Origin: 62-47 sp049647485
GTDB taxonomy: Bacteria; Pseudomonadota; Alphaproteobacteria; Rhizobiales; Xanthobacteraceae
Assembly: GCA_049647485.1 (NCBI GenBank)
Contig: JBARXT010000235.1
Span: 1-20,020 of the forward strand
Direction: 5' to 3'
DNA: 20,020 nt
Positions 1 to 10,683 of the stretch are shown piece by piece. A model generated the notes under the pieces. It was given only the letters and a program-made list of their open reading frames with translations. It ran no database searches and was not told where the DNA came from. The position numbers and the translations under genes were made by a program. Each line of letters opens with the position of its first letter. Within the stretch, counting starts at the first letter, position 1.

Positions 1-2455
<2,455 letters not shown>

Positions 2456-2574
2456 GGGTTACGACAGCTGCCTTATAGCGGGTTCCGGAAAGGCGGCACA
2501 TTCCTTGTATCGCGCAACGGGAACGAAACCCTTCGCCCGTAATGTCCGCGTCAACGACCCCAAAAGGCACAGCG

Positions 2575-3630
2575 ATGACCCGAAACGGCACAGCCATCTC
2601 CACAGCAGCCGCCTCCGACCGGCTCGACTGGGTCGATTATGCCAAGGGCATCTGCATCGTCATGGTGGTGATGATGCATTCGGTGCTGGGCGTCGAGGCC
2701 GCCGCCGGCCAAACCGGTTTCATGCATCACGTCGTGGAGTTCGCCCGGCCGTTCCGGATGCCGGACTTCTTCCTGATCTCCGGCCTGTTCCTGTCGCGCG
2801 TGATCGACCGCGACTGGCGCACCTATCTCGATCGCAAGGTGGTGCATTTCGCCTATTTCTACGTGCTTTGGGTGACGATCCAGTTCGGCTTCAAGGCCCC
2901 CGCCTTCGCCGCCGAGATGGGCTGGGCGGGCGTTGCCAAGCTGTATCTGCTGTCGTTCATCGATCCGTTCGGTACGCTGTGGTTCATCTACCTGCTGCCG
3001 ATCTTCTTCATTGTCACCAAACTGACGCTGCGCGTGCCGCCACTCGCGATCTGGCTGGCCGGCGCGGCGCTGGAGATGGCGCATGTTTCCACCGGCTGGA
3101 CGGTGATTGACGAGTTCGCCGCGCGCTTCATCTATTTCTATTCGGGATACCTGTTCGCCAGTTACGTGTTCCGCCTGTCGGATCGGGCGCGGACCTCTCC
3201 CGGCCTCGCCATGGCAGGGCTGGCGCTGTGGGCCATCGTCAACGGCGCGCTGACCCATTTGGGCCACGCCGATTTGCCGGTCGTCTCGCTGGCGCTCGGT
3301 ATTGCCGGCGCCTGCGCCATCATCACCATCGGCACCTTGCTGGCGCGGCAACACTGGCTCGATTTCATCCGCTATTTCGGCGAGCACTCCATCGTCATCT
3401 ACCTGGCGTTCTTCCTGCCGATGGCGACCTCGCGGACTCTGTTGATGAAGACCGGCGTGATCCAGGACATCGGCATGCTCTCCGCCGTGGTCACCTTGAT
3501 CGGGGTCACCGGAGCCGTCGCGATCTGGTGGGTCTGCCGCGGCACGCGGCTGAACTTCCTGTTCGAGCGGCCGGACGCATTCGGGATCGCGCCGCGTAAG
3601 CCCGCCGCACGACTGCAACCGGCTGAATAA
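2575..3630 (+). CDS. Acyltransferase family 3 integral membrane protein
   Basis: Multi-pass membrane protein of the acyltransferase-3 family, which transfers acyl groups to envelope glycans or other extracytoplasmic acceptors. The acceptor here cannot be deduced. The N-terminal signature RLDWVDYAKGICIVMVVMMH carries the early conserved histidine, followed by FRMPDFFLISGLFLSR. About ten hydrophobic segments span the rest, for example LWFIYLLPIFFIV, FIYFYSGYLFASYVF and AIITIGTLLA. The C-terminal 25 residues are hydrophilic. I chose the ATG at 2575 because AAAAGG at 2562-2567 precedes it by 7 bases. An in-frame ATG at 2542 would add 11 residues but has no good ribosome-binding site. It ends 68 bases before polA and could be cotranscribed with it, but nothing links the functions. 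Family assignment is good; the substrate is unknown. Confidence 0.85.
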   Translation: MTRNGTAISTAAASDRLDWVDYAKGICIVMVVMMHSVLGVEAAAGQTGFMHHVVEFARPFRMPDFFLISGLFLSRVIDRDWRTYLDRKVVHFAYFYVLWVTIQFGFKAPAFAAEMGWAGVAKLYLLSFIDPFGTLWFIYLLPIFFIVTKLTLRVPPLAIWLAGAALEMAHVSTGWTVIDEFAARFIYFYSGYLFASYVFRLSDRARTSPGLAMAGLALWAIVNGALTHLGHADLPVVSLALGIAGACAIITIGTLLARQHWLDFIRYFGEHSIVIYLAFFLPMATSRTLLMKTGVIQDIGMLSAVVTLIGVTGAVAIWWVCRGTRLNFLFERPDAFGIAPRKPAARLQPAE

Positions 3631-3698
3631 ACACGGGAACAGGGGATCGGCGACCCAAACGGCTGTCAAATCGGCGGCCGAACCCCTACATTGCGGCC

Positions 3699-6600
3699 AT
3701 GTCGAAGAAGTCCTCTCCCGCCGCCGAACCTGCCTCCGCCAACGCTCTATCGAAAGGCGACCACGTCTTTCTGGTGGATGGCTCGTCCTACATCTTCCGC
3801 GCCTATCACGCGCTGCCGCCGCTGAACCGCAAATCCGACGGGTTGCAGGTCAACGCCGTGCTCGGCTTCTGCAACATGCTGTGGAAGCTGCTGCGCGACA
3901 TGCCGCAGGACGACCGGCCGACCCACCTCGCCATCGTCTTCGACAAATCCGAGATCACGTTCCGCAACAAGCTCTATCCCGATTACAAGGCGCACCGGCC
4001 ACCGGCGCCAGACGACCTGATCCCGCAATTCGCGCTGATCCGCGAGGCGGTACGCGCATTCGACCTGCCCTGCCTCGAACAGATCGGCTTCGAGGCCGAC
4101 GACCTGATCGCGACCTATGTGCGGCAGGCCGACGCGCGCGGCGCGACCGCGACCATCGTGTCGTCGGACAAGGATTTGATGCAACTCGTGACCGACCGCG
4201 TCACCATGTACGACACCATGAAAGATCGCCGCCTCGGCATCCCGGAAGTGATCGAGAAGTTCGGTGTGCCGCCGGAGAAGGTGGTGGAGGTGCAGGCGCT
4301 GGCCGGCGACAGCGTCGACAACGTGCCTGGCGTGCCCGGCATCGGCATCAAGACGGCGGCGCAACTCATCAATGAGTATGGCGATCTCGACACGCTGCTG
4401 GCGCGCGCCAGCGAGATCAAGCAGCCCAAGCGGCGCGAGGCGCTGATCGAGAACGCGGAGAAGGCGCGCATCTCGCGGCAACTGGTGCTGCTCGACGACA
4501 AGGTGGCACTCGACGTGCCGCTCGACGAGCTCGCGGTCCATGAGCCCGACGCGCGCAAGCTGCTGGCCTTCCTGAAGGCAATGGAATTCTCGACACTGAC
4601 GCGCCGCGTCGCCGAATATTCGCAGATCGACCCATCCGACATCGAGGCGGATTCCAACTTGAAGAGCGCGTTCGCGCGCGGCGCGGCGCTGGATTCGCCG
4701 CAAATACCCGCGCTCGGTGGCGAGCCGGACGCCCGCGCCAAAGGCTCCTCAACGCTGCCGCGAACCGGCACCGGCAATCTGTTCGGCGAACCCACGCCCC
4801 CACCCCGAAAACCCGTATCGAACGGTCAGGCTGATACTGAAAAGCTGTCGCCGCTTGCGCTCGCTGCAAGCCGCGCCGAGGAGGCGCGCAATACCAGGGT
4901 CGATCGCAGCCGCTATCAGACCATTCGCACGCGCGTGCAGTTGGACGAATGGATCGCGCGCATTCGCGACACCGGCCACGTCGCGCTCGACATCGTTACC
5001 GCGACGATCGATCCGATGCAGGCCGAGTTGTGCGGCATCGCGCTGGCGCTCGGGCCGAACGACGCCTGTTACATTCCGCTCGCGCACAAGCAGGCGGGCG
5101 ACGGTTCCGGCTTGTTCGCGGCCGGTCTCGCACCCGATCAGATGGCGACGCACGATGCGCTCGACGCGCTGCGGCCTGTTCTGGAAAGCGCAGGTCTGTT
5201 GAAGATCGGCTTCGACACCAAGTTCGCGATGGTCCTGCTGGCGCAGCATGGCATCACGTTGCGCAACATCGAGGATGCGCAACTGATCTCCTACGCGCTC
5301 GATGCGGGCCGTGGCTCGCATGAGCGCGAAGCCCTTTCGGAAGGCTGGCTTAGCCACACCGCGCTCGCCTATGGCGACCTTGTCGGCAGCGGCAAGGGCA
5401 AGCTCACCTTCGATCAGGTCGCAATCGACAAGGCTAGCGAATATGCCGCCGAGGGCGCGGACCTTAGCCTTAGACTGTGGCGCGTGTTGAAGCCGCGCCT
5501 CGTCACCGAACGCATGAATGTGGTTTACGAAACGCTGGAGCGGCCGCTGGTGCCGGTGCTGGCGCGAATGGAACGGCGCGGTATCTCGATCGACCGTCAG
5601 GTGTTGTCGCGGCTCTCCGGTGACTTCGCCCAGACCGCCGCGCGTCTTGAATCCGAAATTCGCGAGGTCGCCGGCGAGGAGATCAACCCCGGCAGTCCGA
5701 AGCAGATCGGTGACATCCTGTTCGGCAAGATGAGGCTGCCCGGCGGCAAGAAGACAAAGACCGGCGCATGGTCCACCACCGCGTCAATCCTCGACGAACT
5801 GGCGGAACAGGGCCACGCCTTTCCGCGGCTGATCCTCGACTGGCGGCAAGTGTCGAAACTGAAATCGACCTATACCGACGCGCTGCCGGAATATGTGCAT
5901 CCGCAGACCCACCGCGTCCACACCACCTACGCGCTGGCGGCGACGACCACCGGACGCCTGTCGTCCAACGAGCCGAACCTGCAAAACATTCCGGTGCGCA
6001 CGGAGGACGGCCGCAAGATTCGCCGAGCGTTCGTGGCAACGCCGGGCCACAAGCTGGTCTCCGCCGACTACTCACAGATTGAGTTGCGATTGCTCGCCGA
6101 GATCGCCGACATTCCGGTGTTGAAGCAGGCGTTTCACGATGGCCTCGACATTCATGCCATGACTGCGTCGGAGATGTTTGGCGTGCCGGTCAAGGACATG
6201 CCTGGTGAAATCCGCCGTCGCGCCAAGGCGATCAATTTCGGCATCATCTACGGCATCTCGGCATTCGGCCTCGCCAACCAACTCGGCATTCCGCGCGAGG
6301 AAGCCGCCGCCTACATCAAGAAATATTTCGAGCGCTTCCCCGGCATCCGCGCTTACATAGATTCAACGCGCGATTTCTGCCGCGAGCACGGCTATGTCGA
6401 GACGCTGTTCGGACGAAAATGTCATTATCCAGACATCAAGGCGTCGAATCCATCGATCCGAGCATTCAACGAGCGTGCCGCCATCAACGCGCGGCTGCAA
6501 GGCACCGCCGCCGACATCATCCGCCGCGCCATGGTACGGATGGAAGACGCACTGGCCGAGAAGAAGCTGTCGGCGCAGATGCTGCTGCAAGTGCACGACG

Positions 6601-6752
6601 AACTGATCTTCGAGGTGCCCGAGAAAGAAGTCGTTGCAACGCTGCCGGTGGTGCAGCGGGTGATGCAGGACGCGCCGTTTCCGGCGGTGTTGCTCTCGGT
6701 GCCGCTGCACGTCGACGCCCGCGCCGCCGGCAACTGGGACGAGGCGCACTGA
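3699..6752 (+). CDS. polA: DNA polymerase I with degenerate 3'-5' exonuclease site
   Basis: Fills gaps and removes RNA primers in lagging-strand synthesis and excision repair. 1017 residues against 928 in E. coli. The 5'-nuclease domain (about 20-320) has DGSSYIFRAYHALPP, EADDLIATY, SSDKDLMQL and the helix-hairpin-helix GDSVDNVPGVPGIGIKTAA (from 203). A Pro/Ser-rich linker of about 90 residues (about 320-410) accounts for much of the extra length. The polymerase domain is intact: TTGRLSSNEPNLQNIPVR, motif A DYSQIELR (D790), O-helix RRAKAINFGIIYG (K843, F847, Y851) and motif C QVHDE (D967). The exonuclease fold is present (about 415-600), but E. coli E357, D424 and D501 correspond to V433, A510 and G586, so proofreading is probably lost. 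The heparinase-like gene is convergent, with repeat copy A between them. Confidence 0.98.
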   Translation: MSKKSSPAAEPASANALSKGDHVFLVDGSSYIFRAYHALPPLNRKSDGLQVNAVLGFCNMLWKLLRDMPQDDRPTHLAIVFDKSEITFRNKLYPDYKAHRPPAPDDLIPQFALIREAVRAFDLPCLEQIGFEADDLIATYVRQADARGATATIVSSDKDLMQLVTDRVTMYDTMKDRRLGIPEVIEKFGVPPEKVVEVQALAGDSVDNVPGVPGIGIKTAAQLINEYGDLDTLLARASEIKQPKRREALIENAEKARISRQLVLLDDKVALDVPLDELAVHEPDARKLLAFLKAMEFSTLTRRVAEYSQIDPSDIEADSNLKSAFARGAALDSPQIPALGGEPDARAKGSSTLPRTGTGNLFGEPTPPPRKPVSNGQADTEKLSPLALAASRAEEARNTRVDRSRYQTIRTRVQLDEWIARIRDTGHVALDIVTATIDPMQAELCGIALALGPNDACYIPLAHKQAGDGSGLFAAGLAPDQMATHDALDALRPVLESAGLLKIGFDTKFAMVLLAQHGITLRNIEDAQLISYALDAGRGSHEREALSEGWLSHTALAYGDLVGSGKGKLTFDQVAIDKASEYAAEGADLSLRLWRVLKPRLVTERMNVVYETLERPLVPVLARMERRGISIDRQVLSRLSGDFAQTAARLESEIREVAGEEINPGSPKQIGDILFGKMRLPGGKKTKTGAWSTTASILDELAEQGHAFPRLILDWRQVSKLKSTYTDALPEYVHPQTHRVHTTYALAATTTGRLSSNEPNLQNIPVRTEDGRKIRRAFVATPGHKLVSADYSQIELRLLAEIADIPVLKQAFHDGLDIHAMTASEMFGVPVKDMPGEIRRRAKAINFGIIYGISAFGLANQLGIPREEAAAYIKKYFERFPGIRAYIDSTRDFCREHGYVETLFGRKCHYPDIKASNPSIRAFNERAAINARLQGTAADIIRRAMVRMEDALAEKKLSAQMLLQVHDELIFEVPEKEVVATLPVVQRVMQDAPFPAVLLSVPLHVDARAAGNWDEAH

Positions 6753-6775
6753 TACATCATCTGATCAAAATTGAC

Positions 6776-6856
6776 TGTCATTGCCGGGGCTTGATCCGGC
6801 AATCCATCCTTTCTCAAAATGATTGGATGCGCGGATCAAGTCCGCGCATGACGATT
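6776..6856. repeat. Mosaic palindromic repeat, copy A
   Basis: Two perfect hairpins fill the gap between the convergent polA and heparinase-like genes: an 8-bp stem (6780-6787 with 6796-6803) and a 9-bp stem (6827-6835 with 6841-6849). GTCAT near the left end and ATGAC near the right can close an outer stem. It belongs to the same family as the elements at 12115, 15116 and 15641. It may act as a bidirectional transcript end, but no U-tract follows either hairpin. Confidence 0.8.
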
Positions 6857-6894
6857 GCAGTTCGCTGAAAGCAAAAGAAATTTAGAGCATCGTA

Positions 6895-8646
6895 TTAAAG
6901 TGGCAATTGCGGTTCGCGATGTGCGTTGCGACGCGCATGCGTCGCGGATGCCGATGCCGACGAACGGATGAAACTCCAGCGGATATTGCCGACCTGCCGC
7001 GCATCCTGCCGGATCACGATCTGCACGGTGCGGCGCGCGCCGTCGCTGCCGGAAAGGAACACGCTGTCCTCGAGTTCGACCTTGTCGTCAGGCGTCTCGA
7101 ACGTCCACACTTCACGGTTCGGTAGCACCAGCATCACGCCGTGTGCATCGCTGAGGCGGCTCGCCTTGATCGCGGGATGCAGATGGAAGCGCACCGCATA
7201 GTCCGCATCGTGGCCGCGCACGCGCGATCCGTGCGGCGGCGCCAGTGTATCCTCGCCATCGAGCCGCAAACCATCGTTCGAGAGCAGCAGCACGCGCGTA
7301 TGGATCACGCCGAAGCGGCCGAGATAGCCGTCGTGCGAACTGGTCAGCAGCGTGCCGTCGTCGACGAATTCGCGCTCGCTCGACACGTCGGTAGGACCGC
7401 TGACGATCGGCGCGCCGCCCAGCAGGCGCTTCATCGACGAGCGCTCGACGAACTGGCAGGACGACGCGTCGTGATAGCTCACGGTCGAATGCGCGGGCGT
7501 GCCGCGGGCGAATGCGCGCCAGGTTTCGCGACCGTTGAGCGGCATGCCGCAATTGACCACAATGCGATTCTGCCCCGACGACAGTTCGAGCGCGAGGCAG
7601 CCGGCATGCGCTTCATGGCTGACATTGGCCTGTGGCGGCGGTCCGCTGTCCATGATCACCGTGGTCGCGCCGGCATCGAGACGCTGATAGCCGGTGTGCG
7701 GCATCGTCGCCATCGGCACGCCATGAGTGTCGTCATAGGCAAGCAGCGTCGCCAGCAAGTCCGATGGCGTTCCGCTCATGCCGTTGAACAATGCGAAATT
7801 GCCGTCGCCATGTCTGAAGAAGCGCAGCATCGGCATCATGCGATCGATCGCGTTGAGAAGCGCCGGCGGCGGCGGGATGTTCCTTGCTGCAAAAGTCTGG
7901 CGCAGCGGCAACAAGTCCGCGAGCAGTTCGATCAGCGCATTGGGATTGCGCGAGATATGGCCGCCGTCGGGCAGGATCTGCCGCTGCAATTCCTCGGAGA
8001 GCTTGCGCGTCGCCGTCTTGATCTGGCTGGCCTGGTTGGCAAGACACAGCGCGGCGTAACACAGCGTGACCAGCACCTGAAGCCGCGCCACGCCGTCGGG
8101 AATATCCAGCGCCGCGGAGCGCAGATGACGAATGTCGCGCGCGAGACTGCGCAGATAGCGGCGATAGAATTTATTGTCGGTCTCGCTGAGCACCAGCGGG
8201 GCCTGCGACAGCAGCGATATGACACGGCGCGACAGCACGTCGGCACGCCGGGAGAGTGGCCGCCGGCGCGGCGGATTGGATATCCAGTCGTCCACCAGCG
8301 AGCGCGCATTGGCGCGGGTGATCGCGGTATCGGCGGCGCGCAGATGCCGCAACCAACCGAAGCCGAGCAGTGCCGCATCCCAATCCTCGGACGGCGGCTC
8401 GAGATCGAAGATCGAGCGACTGTGGCAGGTCACGATCTTGCCGGCGAAGACGAAGCGCCCGGCATAGATTTCGGCGGCGCGGGTTGCATCCGCCGTCCGC
8501 AGGTCGTGCGGCGCGATGATCAGGCGATCGGTGCGGCCGGGCCACAAACCCGCCAACGCCGCCGGACGGCCGACGCGCGACATCGCCGACCGCGCGAAAC
8601 GGCCGAGAATCAACGTCGATAGGCGTCTGCGTTGTGCGATCGACAC
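6895..8646 (-). CDS. Heparinase II/III family protein
   Basis: 583 residues. Similar proteins are annotated as heparinase II/III-like in alphaproteobacteria, usually beside rsmB; their real substrate is not established. An N-terminal helical region (about 50-300, with FGWLRHLRAAD and RRYLRSLARDIRHL) resembles the alpha-barrel of polysaccharide lyases. The C-terminal half is a beta-rich domain of the Hepar_II_III type, with SHEAHAGCLALELSSG, AHSTVSYHDASSC and HDGYLGRFGVIHTR. I see no signal peptide, so a periplasmic lyase role is uncertain. The start is GTG at 8646, preceded by CAGGA with 9-10 bases of spacing. It lies 174 bases downstream of rsmB on the same strand. I could not assign catalytic residues. 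Confidence 0.85.
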   Translation of the reverse strand: MSIAQRRRLSTLILGRFARSAMSRVGRPAALAGLWPGRTDRLIIAPHDLRTADATRAAEIYAGRFVFAGKIVTCHSRSIFDLEPPSEDWDAALLGFGWLRHLRAADTAITRANARSLVDDWISNPPRRRPLSRRADVLSRRVISLLSQAPLVLSETDNKFYRRYLRSLARDIRHLRSAALDIPDGVARLQVLVTLCYAALCLANQASQIKTATRKLSEELQRQILPDGGHISRNPNALIELLADLLPLRQTFAARNIPPPPALLNAIDRMMPMLRFFRHGDGNFALFNGMSGTPSDLLATLLAYDDTHGVPMATMPHTGYQRLDAGATTVIMDSGPPPQANVSHEAHAGCLALELSSGQNRIVVNCGMPLNGRETWRAFARGTPAHSTVSYHDASSCQFVERSSMKRLLGGAPIVSGPTDVSSEREFVDDGTLLTSSHDGYLGRFGVIHTRVLLLSNDGLRLDGEDTLAPPHGSRVRGHDADYAVRFHLHPAIKASRLSDAHGVMLVLPNREVWTFETPDDKVELEDSVFLSGSDGARRTVQIVIRQDARQVGNIRWSFIRSSASASATHARRNAHREPQLPL

Positions 8647-8753
8647 GCGGCGATATCCTGAATCAAATCTGACTTGATGGAATTTAGCTGCGAATCCTTC
8701 TTAATCCGGAAACGCGGCCAAGGGCACCCTTGAGGTCCCTGATTGCGCTCCAG

Positions 8754-8774
8754 GGAGGCGGCACGGCCGCCTCC
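8754..8774 (-). terminator. Hairpin between rsmB and heparinase-like gene
   Basis: A perfect 9-bp stem (8754-8762 with 8766-8774) with the 3-base loop ACG lies 47 bases after the rsmB stop. No U-tract follows on the minus strand, so this may be a weak terminator, an mRNA-stability hairpin or an attenuator rather than a classical intrinsic terminator. A second inverted repeat (TCCCTG 8736-8741 with CAGGGA 8751-8756) overlaps it by three bases. Confidence 0.4.
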
Positions 8775-8820
8775 GGCCAGCCGAAACGACACCCGCAGTC
8801 GTCAGAAAAGATGTTTTATA

Positions 8821-10164
8821 TCAGCCCTTTATCAGCCTCGCGGCATAGAAGCCGTCGAGCCCGCCAAAGGCGGGATCAGCGTGCGGCAAATGCGACGGCA
8901 GTGTTCGCACATCGCCTTCCGGGGTCACCAGTTCGGTTAATCCGGCGAGTTCCGTCGGGTCGACCGGCTGCCGCCGCACGCCTGATTCGTCGGCCAGCAG
9001 GCTTGCGACCACTTGTTCGCCCTCCTCCGGCTCCAGCGAGCAGGTGCAATAGACCAGCGTGCCGCCCGGCTTGAGCAGCGCCAACCCGCGCCGGATCAAT
9101 CGTGCCTGCTGCACCGCCAGCGCCGCGATGTCGGATTCCTGCTTGAGCCAGGCGACGTCGGGATGGCGGCGAACGGTGCCGGTCGAGGTGCACGGCGCAT
9201 CGATCAATACACCGTCGAACGATTTCTCCGTGGTCCATTCGCAGGCGTCGGCCGCTAAACTCTCAGCCTCGAACGACAGCCGCGCGAGATTGCCGCGCAA
9301 CCGCGCGACCCGCGCCGGCGAGCGATCGAGCGCTGTAACCTGCGCGCCGGCCTGAACCAGTTGCGCGGTCTTGCCGCCGGGCGCCGCACAGAGATCGACC
9401 ACGGTGCGTCCGGTCAGATCGCCGAACAGGCGCACCGGCAACGCGGCGGCCGCATCCTGCACCCACCACTGTCCTTCATTGAAGCCGGGCAGCATCGTCA
9501 CCGAACCGTGCAGCGGCGTGCGCACGGTGCCGGTCGGTAGTACCTCGCCATGGAGGCGGCTCGCCCACTGTTCGGCGTCGGACTTCACCGTCAGATCGAG
9601 CGGCGGCTCATGACCGATGGCGGCCACGATGTCCTTTGCCGTCGCCTCGCCATAATGCGCGCTCCAGCGCGCCAGCAACCACGGCGGGACGTCGAGCGCC
9701 TGCTCCTTCACCTCGTCGATCAGCGATTGCCCTTCGCGCGCGCAACGGCGCAACACGGCGTTGACCAGACCGGCATATTTCGCGGCGCGACGATCCGCCT
9801 GCACCAGGCGGACCGAGAGATCGACGGCGGCGTGATCGGGCACGTCCATCCACAAAATCTGCGCCGTGCCGATCAGCAAGGCGCTTTGCGCGCGCGGCGC
9901 ATCGGTTGGCACGCCACGATCGAGCAGCCGCGACAGTACATGCCCGAGCGTGCCGAGACGGCGCAGAATCGTCGCCACCAGCCGGCGCATCAAGGCCCGA
10001 TCGCGATCCGCCAGCGCCTTCAGGCCCGGATGCGCGGCCGGACCATCAAGCTGCTCATCGAGCGTGCGTCGCTTGTGCAGAACACCATCGAGAATATCGG
10101 CGGCGATGCGACGCGCGGCTAGTCCGGGCACCTCGGCGGGTGGTGCGTATCTCGAAAGCGGCAT
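8821..10164 (-). CDS. rsmB: 16S rRNA (cytosine(967)-C5)-methyltransferase RsmB
   Basis: S-adenosylmethionine-dependent methyltransferase (RsmB/Sun/Fmu) that makes m5C967 in 16S rRNA. 447 residues, near the usual 430-450. An N-terminal NusB-like helical domain covers about 15-145 (RRIAADILDGVL, ADRDRALMRRLV, YAGLVNAVLRR). The Rossmann methyltransferase follows, with the SAM-binding VDLCAAPGGKTAQL. The two catalytic cysteines are present: DAPCTSTG (C325) and YCTCSLEPEEGEQV (C375), by coincidence the same numbers as in E. coli. The C-terminus has DGFYAARLIKG, the usual family ending. I start at the ATG at 10164 (MPLSRYAPPAEVPG). The same frame stays open to 10551, but that extension has no similarity and overlaps the divergent DUF1674 gene. 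No strong Shine-Dalgarno is seen. Confidence 0.96.
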   Translation of the reverse strand: MPLSRYAPPAEVPGLAARRIAADILDGVLHKRRTLDEQLDGPAAHPGLKALADRDRALMRRLVATILRRLGTLGHVLSRLLDRGVPTDAPRAQSALLIGTAQILWMDVPDHAAVDLSVRLVQADRRAAKYAGLVNAVLRRCAREGQSLIDEVKEQALDVPPWLLARWSAHYGEATAKDIVAAIGHEPPLDLTVKSDAEQWASRLHGEVLPTGTVRTPLHGSVTMLPGFNEGQWWVQDAAAALPVRLFGDLTGRTVVDLCAAPGGKTAQLVQAGAQVTALDRSPARVARLRGNLARLSFEAESLAADACEWTTEKSFDGVLIDAPCTSTGTVRRHPDVAWLKQESDIAALAVQQARLIRRGLALLKPGGTLVYCTCSLEPEEGEQVVASLLADESGVRRQPVDPTELAGLTELVTPEGDVRTLPSHLPHADPAFGGLDGFYAARLIKG

Positions 10165-10357
10165 GGGCGGGAAGTATCGCTGTGAACGGTGAAGAAGGAT
10201 CGGTCGGCGCGCTCTCGATCGCGCGATGCATTTTCGTGGCACGCGAATATGCCAAATGTAAGAATTCGAACTATATACATGCCGACGATCACGGCACGGT
10301 TCACGCGTACCATCTGTCACGCATTCGGTTGCCGACACACCAAGGGACATTCGCGTC
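10165..10357. promoter_or_regulatory. Divergent promoter region, rsmB / DUF1674 gene
   Basis: The 193 bases between the two divergent starts contain an AT-rich island (about 10246-10280, including GAATATGCC and ACTATATACAT) in an otherwise GC-rich sequence. Such an island is a plausible site for back-to-back promoters. I cannot assign -35 and -10 elements with confidence. AAGGGA about 10 bases before the ATG at 10358 is the probable ribosome-binding site of the plus-strand gene. Confidence 0.35.
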
Positions 10358-10567
10358 ATGCCAGAACCATCGGCCCCCGCCACCACCGACGCCCCCCGCA
10401 AGCCGCTCTCCGATGCCGCAAAGCGCGCACTGACTGAGGCGGAAGCGCGCCGCGCAGCAGCGGCCGCCAATGCCAAACCCGCCGCGCCGGAATTCAACGG
10501 CCCGAAGGGGCCGGAGCCGACGCGCTTCGGCGATTGGGAAATCAAGGGCATCGCGTCGGATTTTTAA
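10358..10567 (+). CDS. DUF1674 / SDHAF4-like small protein
   Basis: 69 residues. The C-terminal motif PEPTRFGDWEIKGIASDF is the hallmark of DUF1674, the bacterial counterpart of mitochondrial succinate dehydrogenase assembly factor 4 (Sdh8/SDHAF4). In eukaryotes that factor binds free flavinated SdhA and helps it assemble with SdhB. A similar role here is inference from the family; no sdh gene is in this window. The first 45 residues are Ala/Pro-rich and probably disordered, as usual. The ATG at 10358 has AAGGGA upstream. The gene is divergent from rsmB and 103 bases ahead of the nuclease-like gene on the same strand. Confidence 0.85.
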   Translation: MPEPSAPATTDAPRKPLSDAAKRALTEAEARRAAAAANAKPAAPEFNGPKGPEPTRFGDWEIKGIASDF

Positions 10568-10658
10568 GACCTTGCAGTCGATCATGCCGGGATGACCGGC
10601 TGTGGAAACATTGCATTTGCAACCAATGGTTGCTGTTGTGAATCCGATCGACTTGCGC

Positions 10659-10683
10659 CATATTAGGAATATGTACCCAGTAC
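10659..10683. promoter_or_regulatory. Paired small palindromes at the nuclease-like gene start
   Basis: Two short perfect inverted repeats share one base: CATATT-AGG-AATATG (10659-10673) and GTAC-CCA-GTAC (10673-10683). They cover the proposed ATG at 10671 and its AGGA. This could be an operator or a translation-controlling hairpin, or chance in a local AT-rich patch. Confidence 0.25.

Noticed and set aside
2551..3669. 372-codon minus-strand open frame opposite the acyltransferase gene
   Set aside because: Low-complexity, charged translation (many Gln, Arg, Asp, His) typical of antisense frames; the plus strand encodes a convincing multi-pass membrane protein.
3747..4703. 318-codon minus-strand open frame opposite polA
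   Set aside because: Arg/Leu/His-rich antisense shadow of the 5'-nuclease domain of polA, with no recognisable motif.
7141..8622. 493-codon plus-strand open frame opposite the heparinase-like gene
   Set aside because: It is the antisense frame of a GC-rich gene; the product is Arg/Gln/His-rich with no domain, while the minus-strand frame has clear family features.
10165..10551. N-terminal extension of rsmB to 10551
   Set aside because: The frame is open, but the extra 129 residues overlap the divergent DUF1674 gene and have no family similarity; RsmB proteins start near MPLSRYAPPAEVPG.
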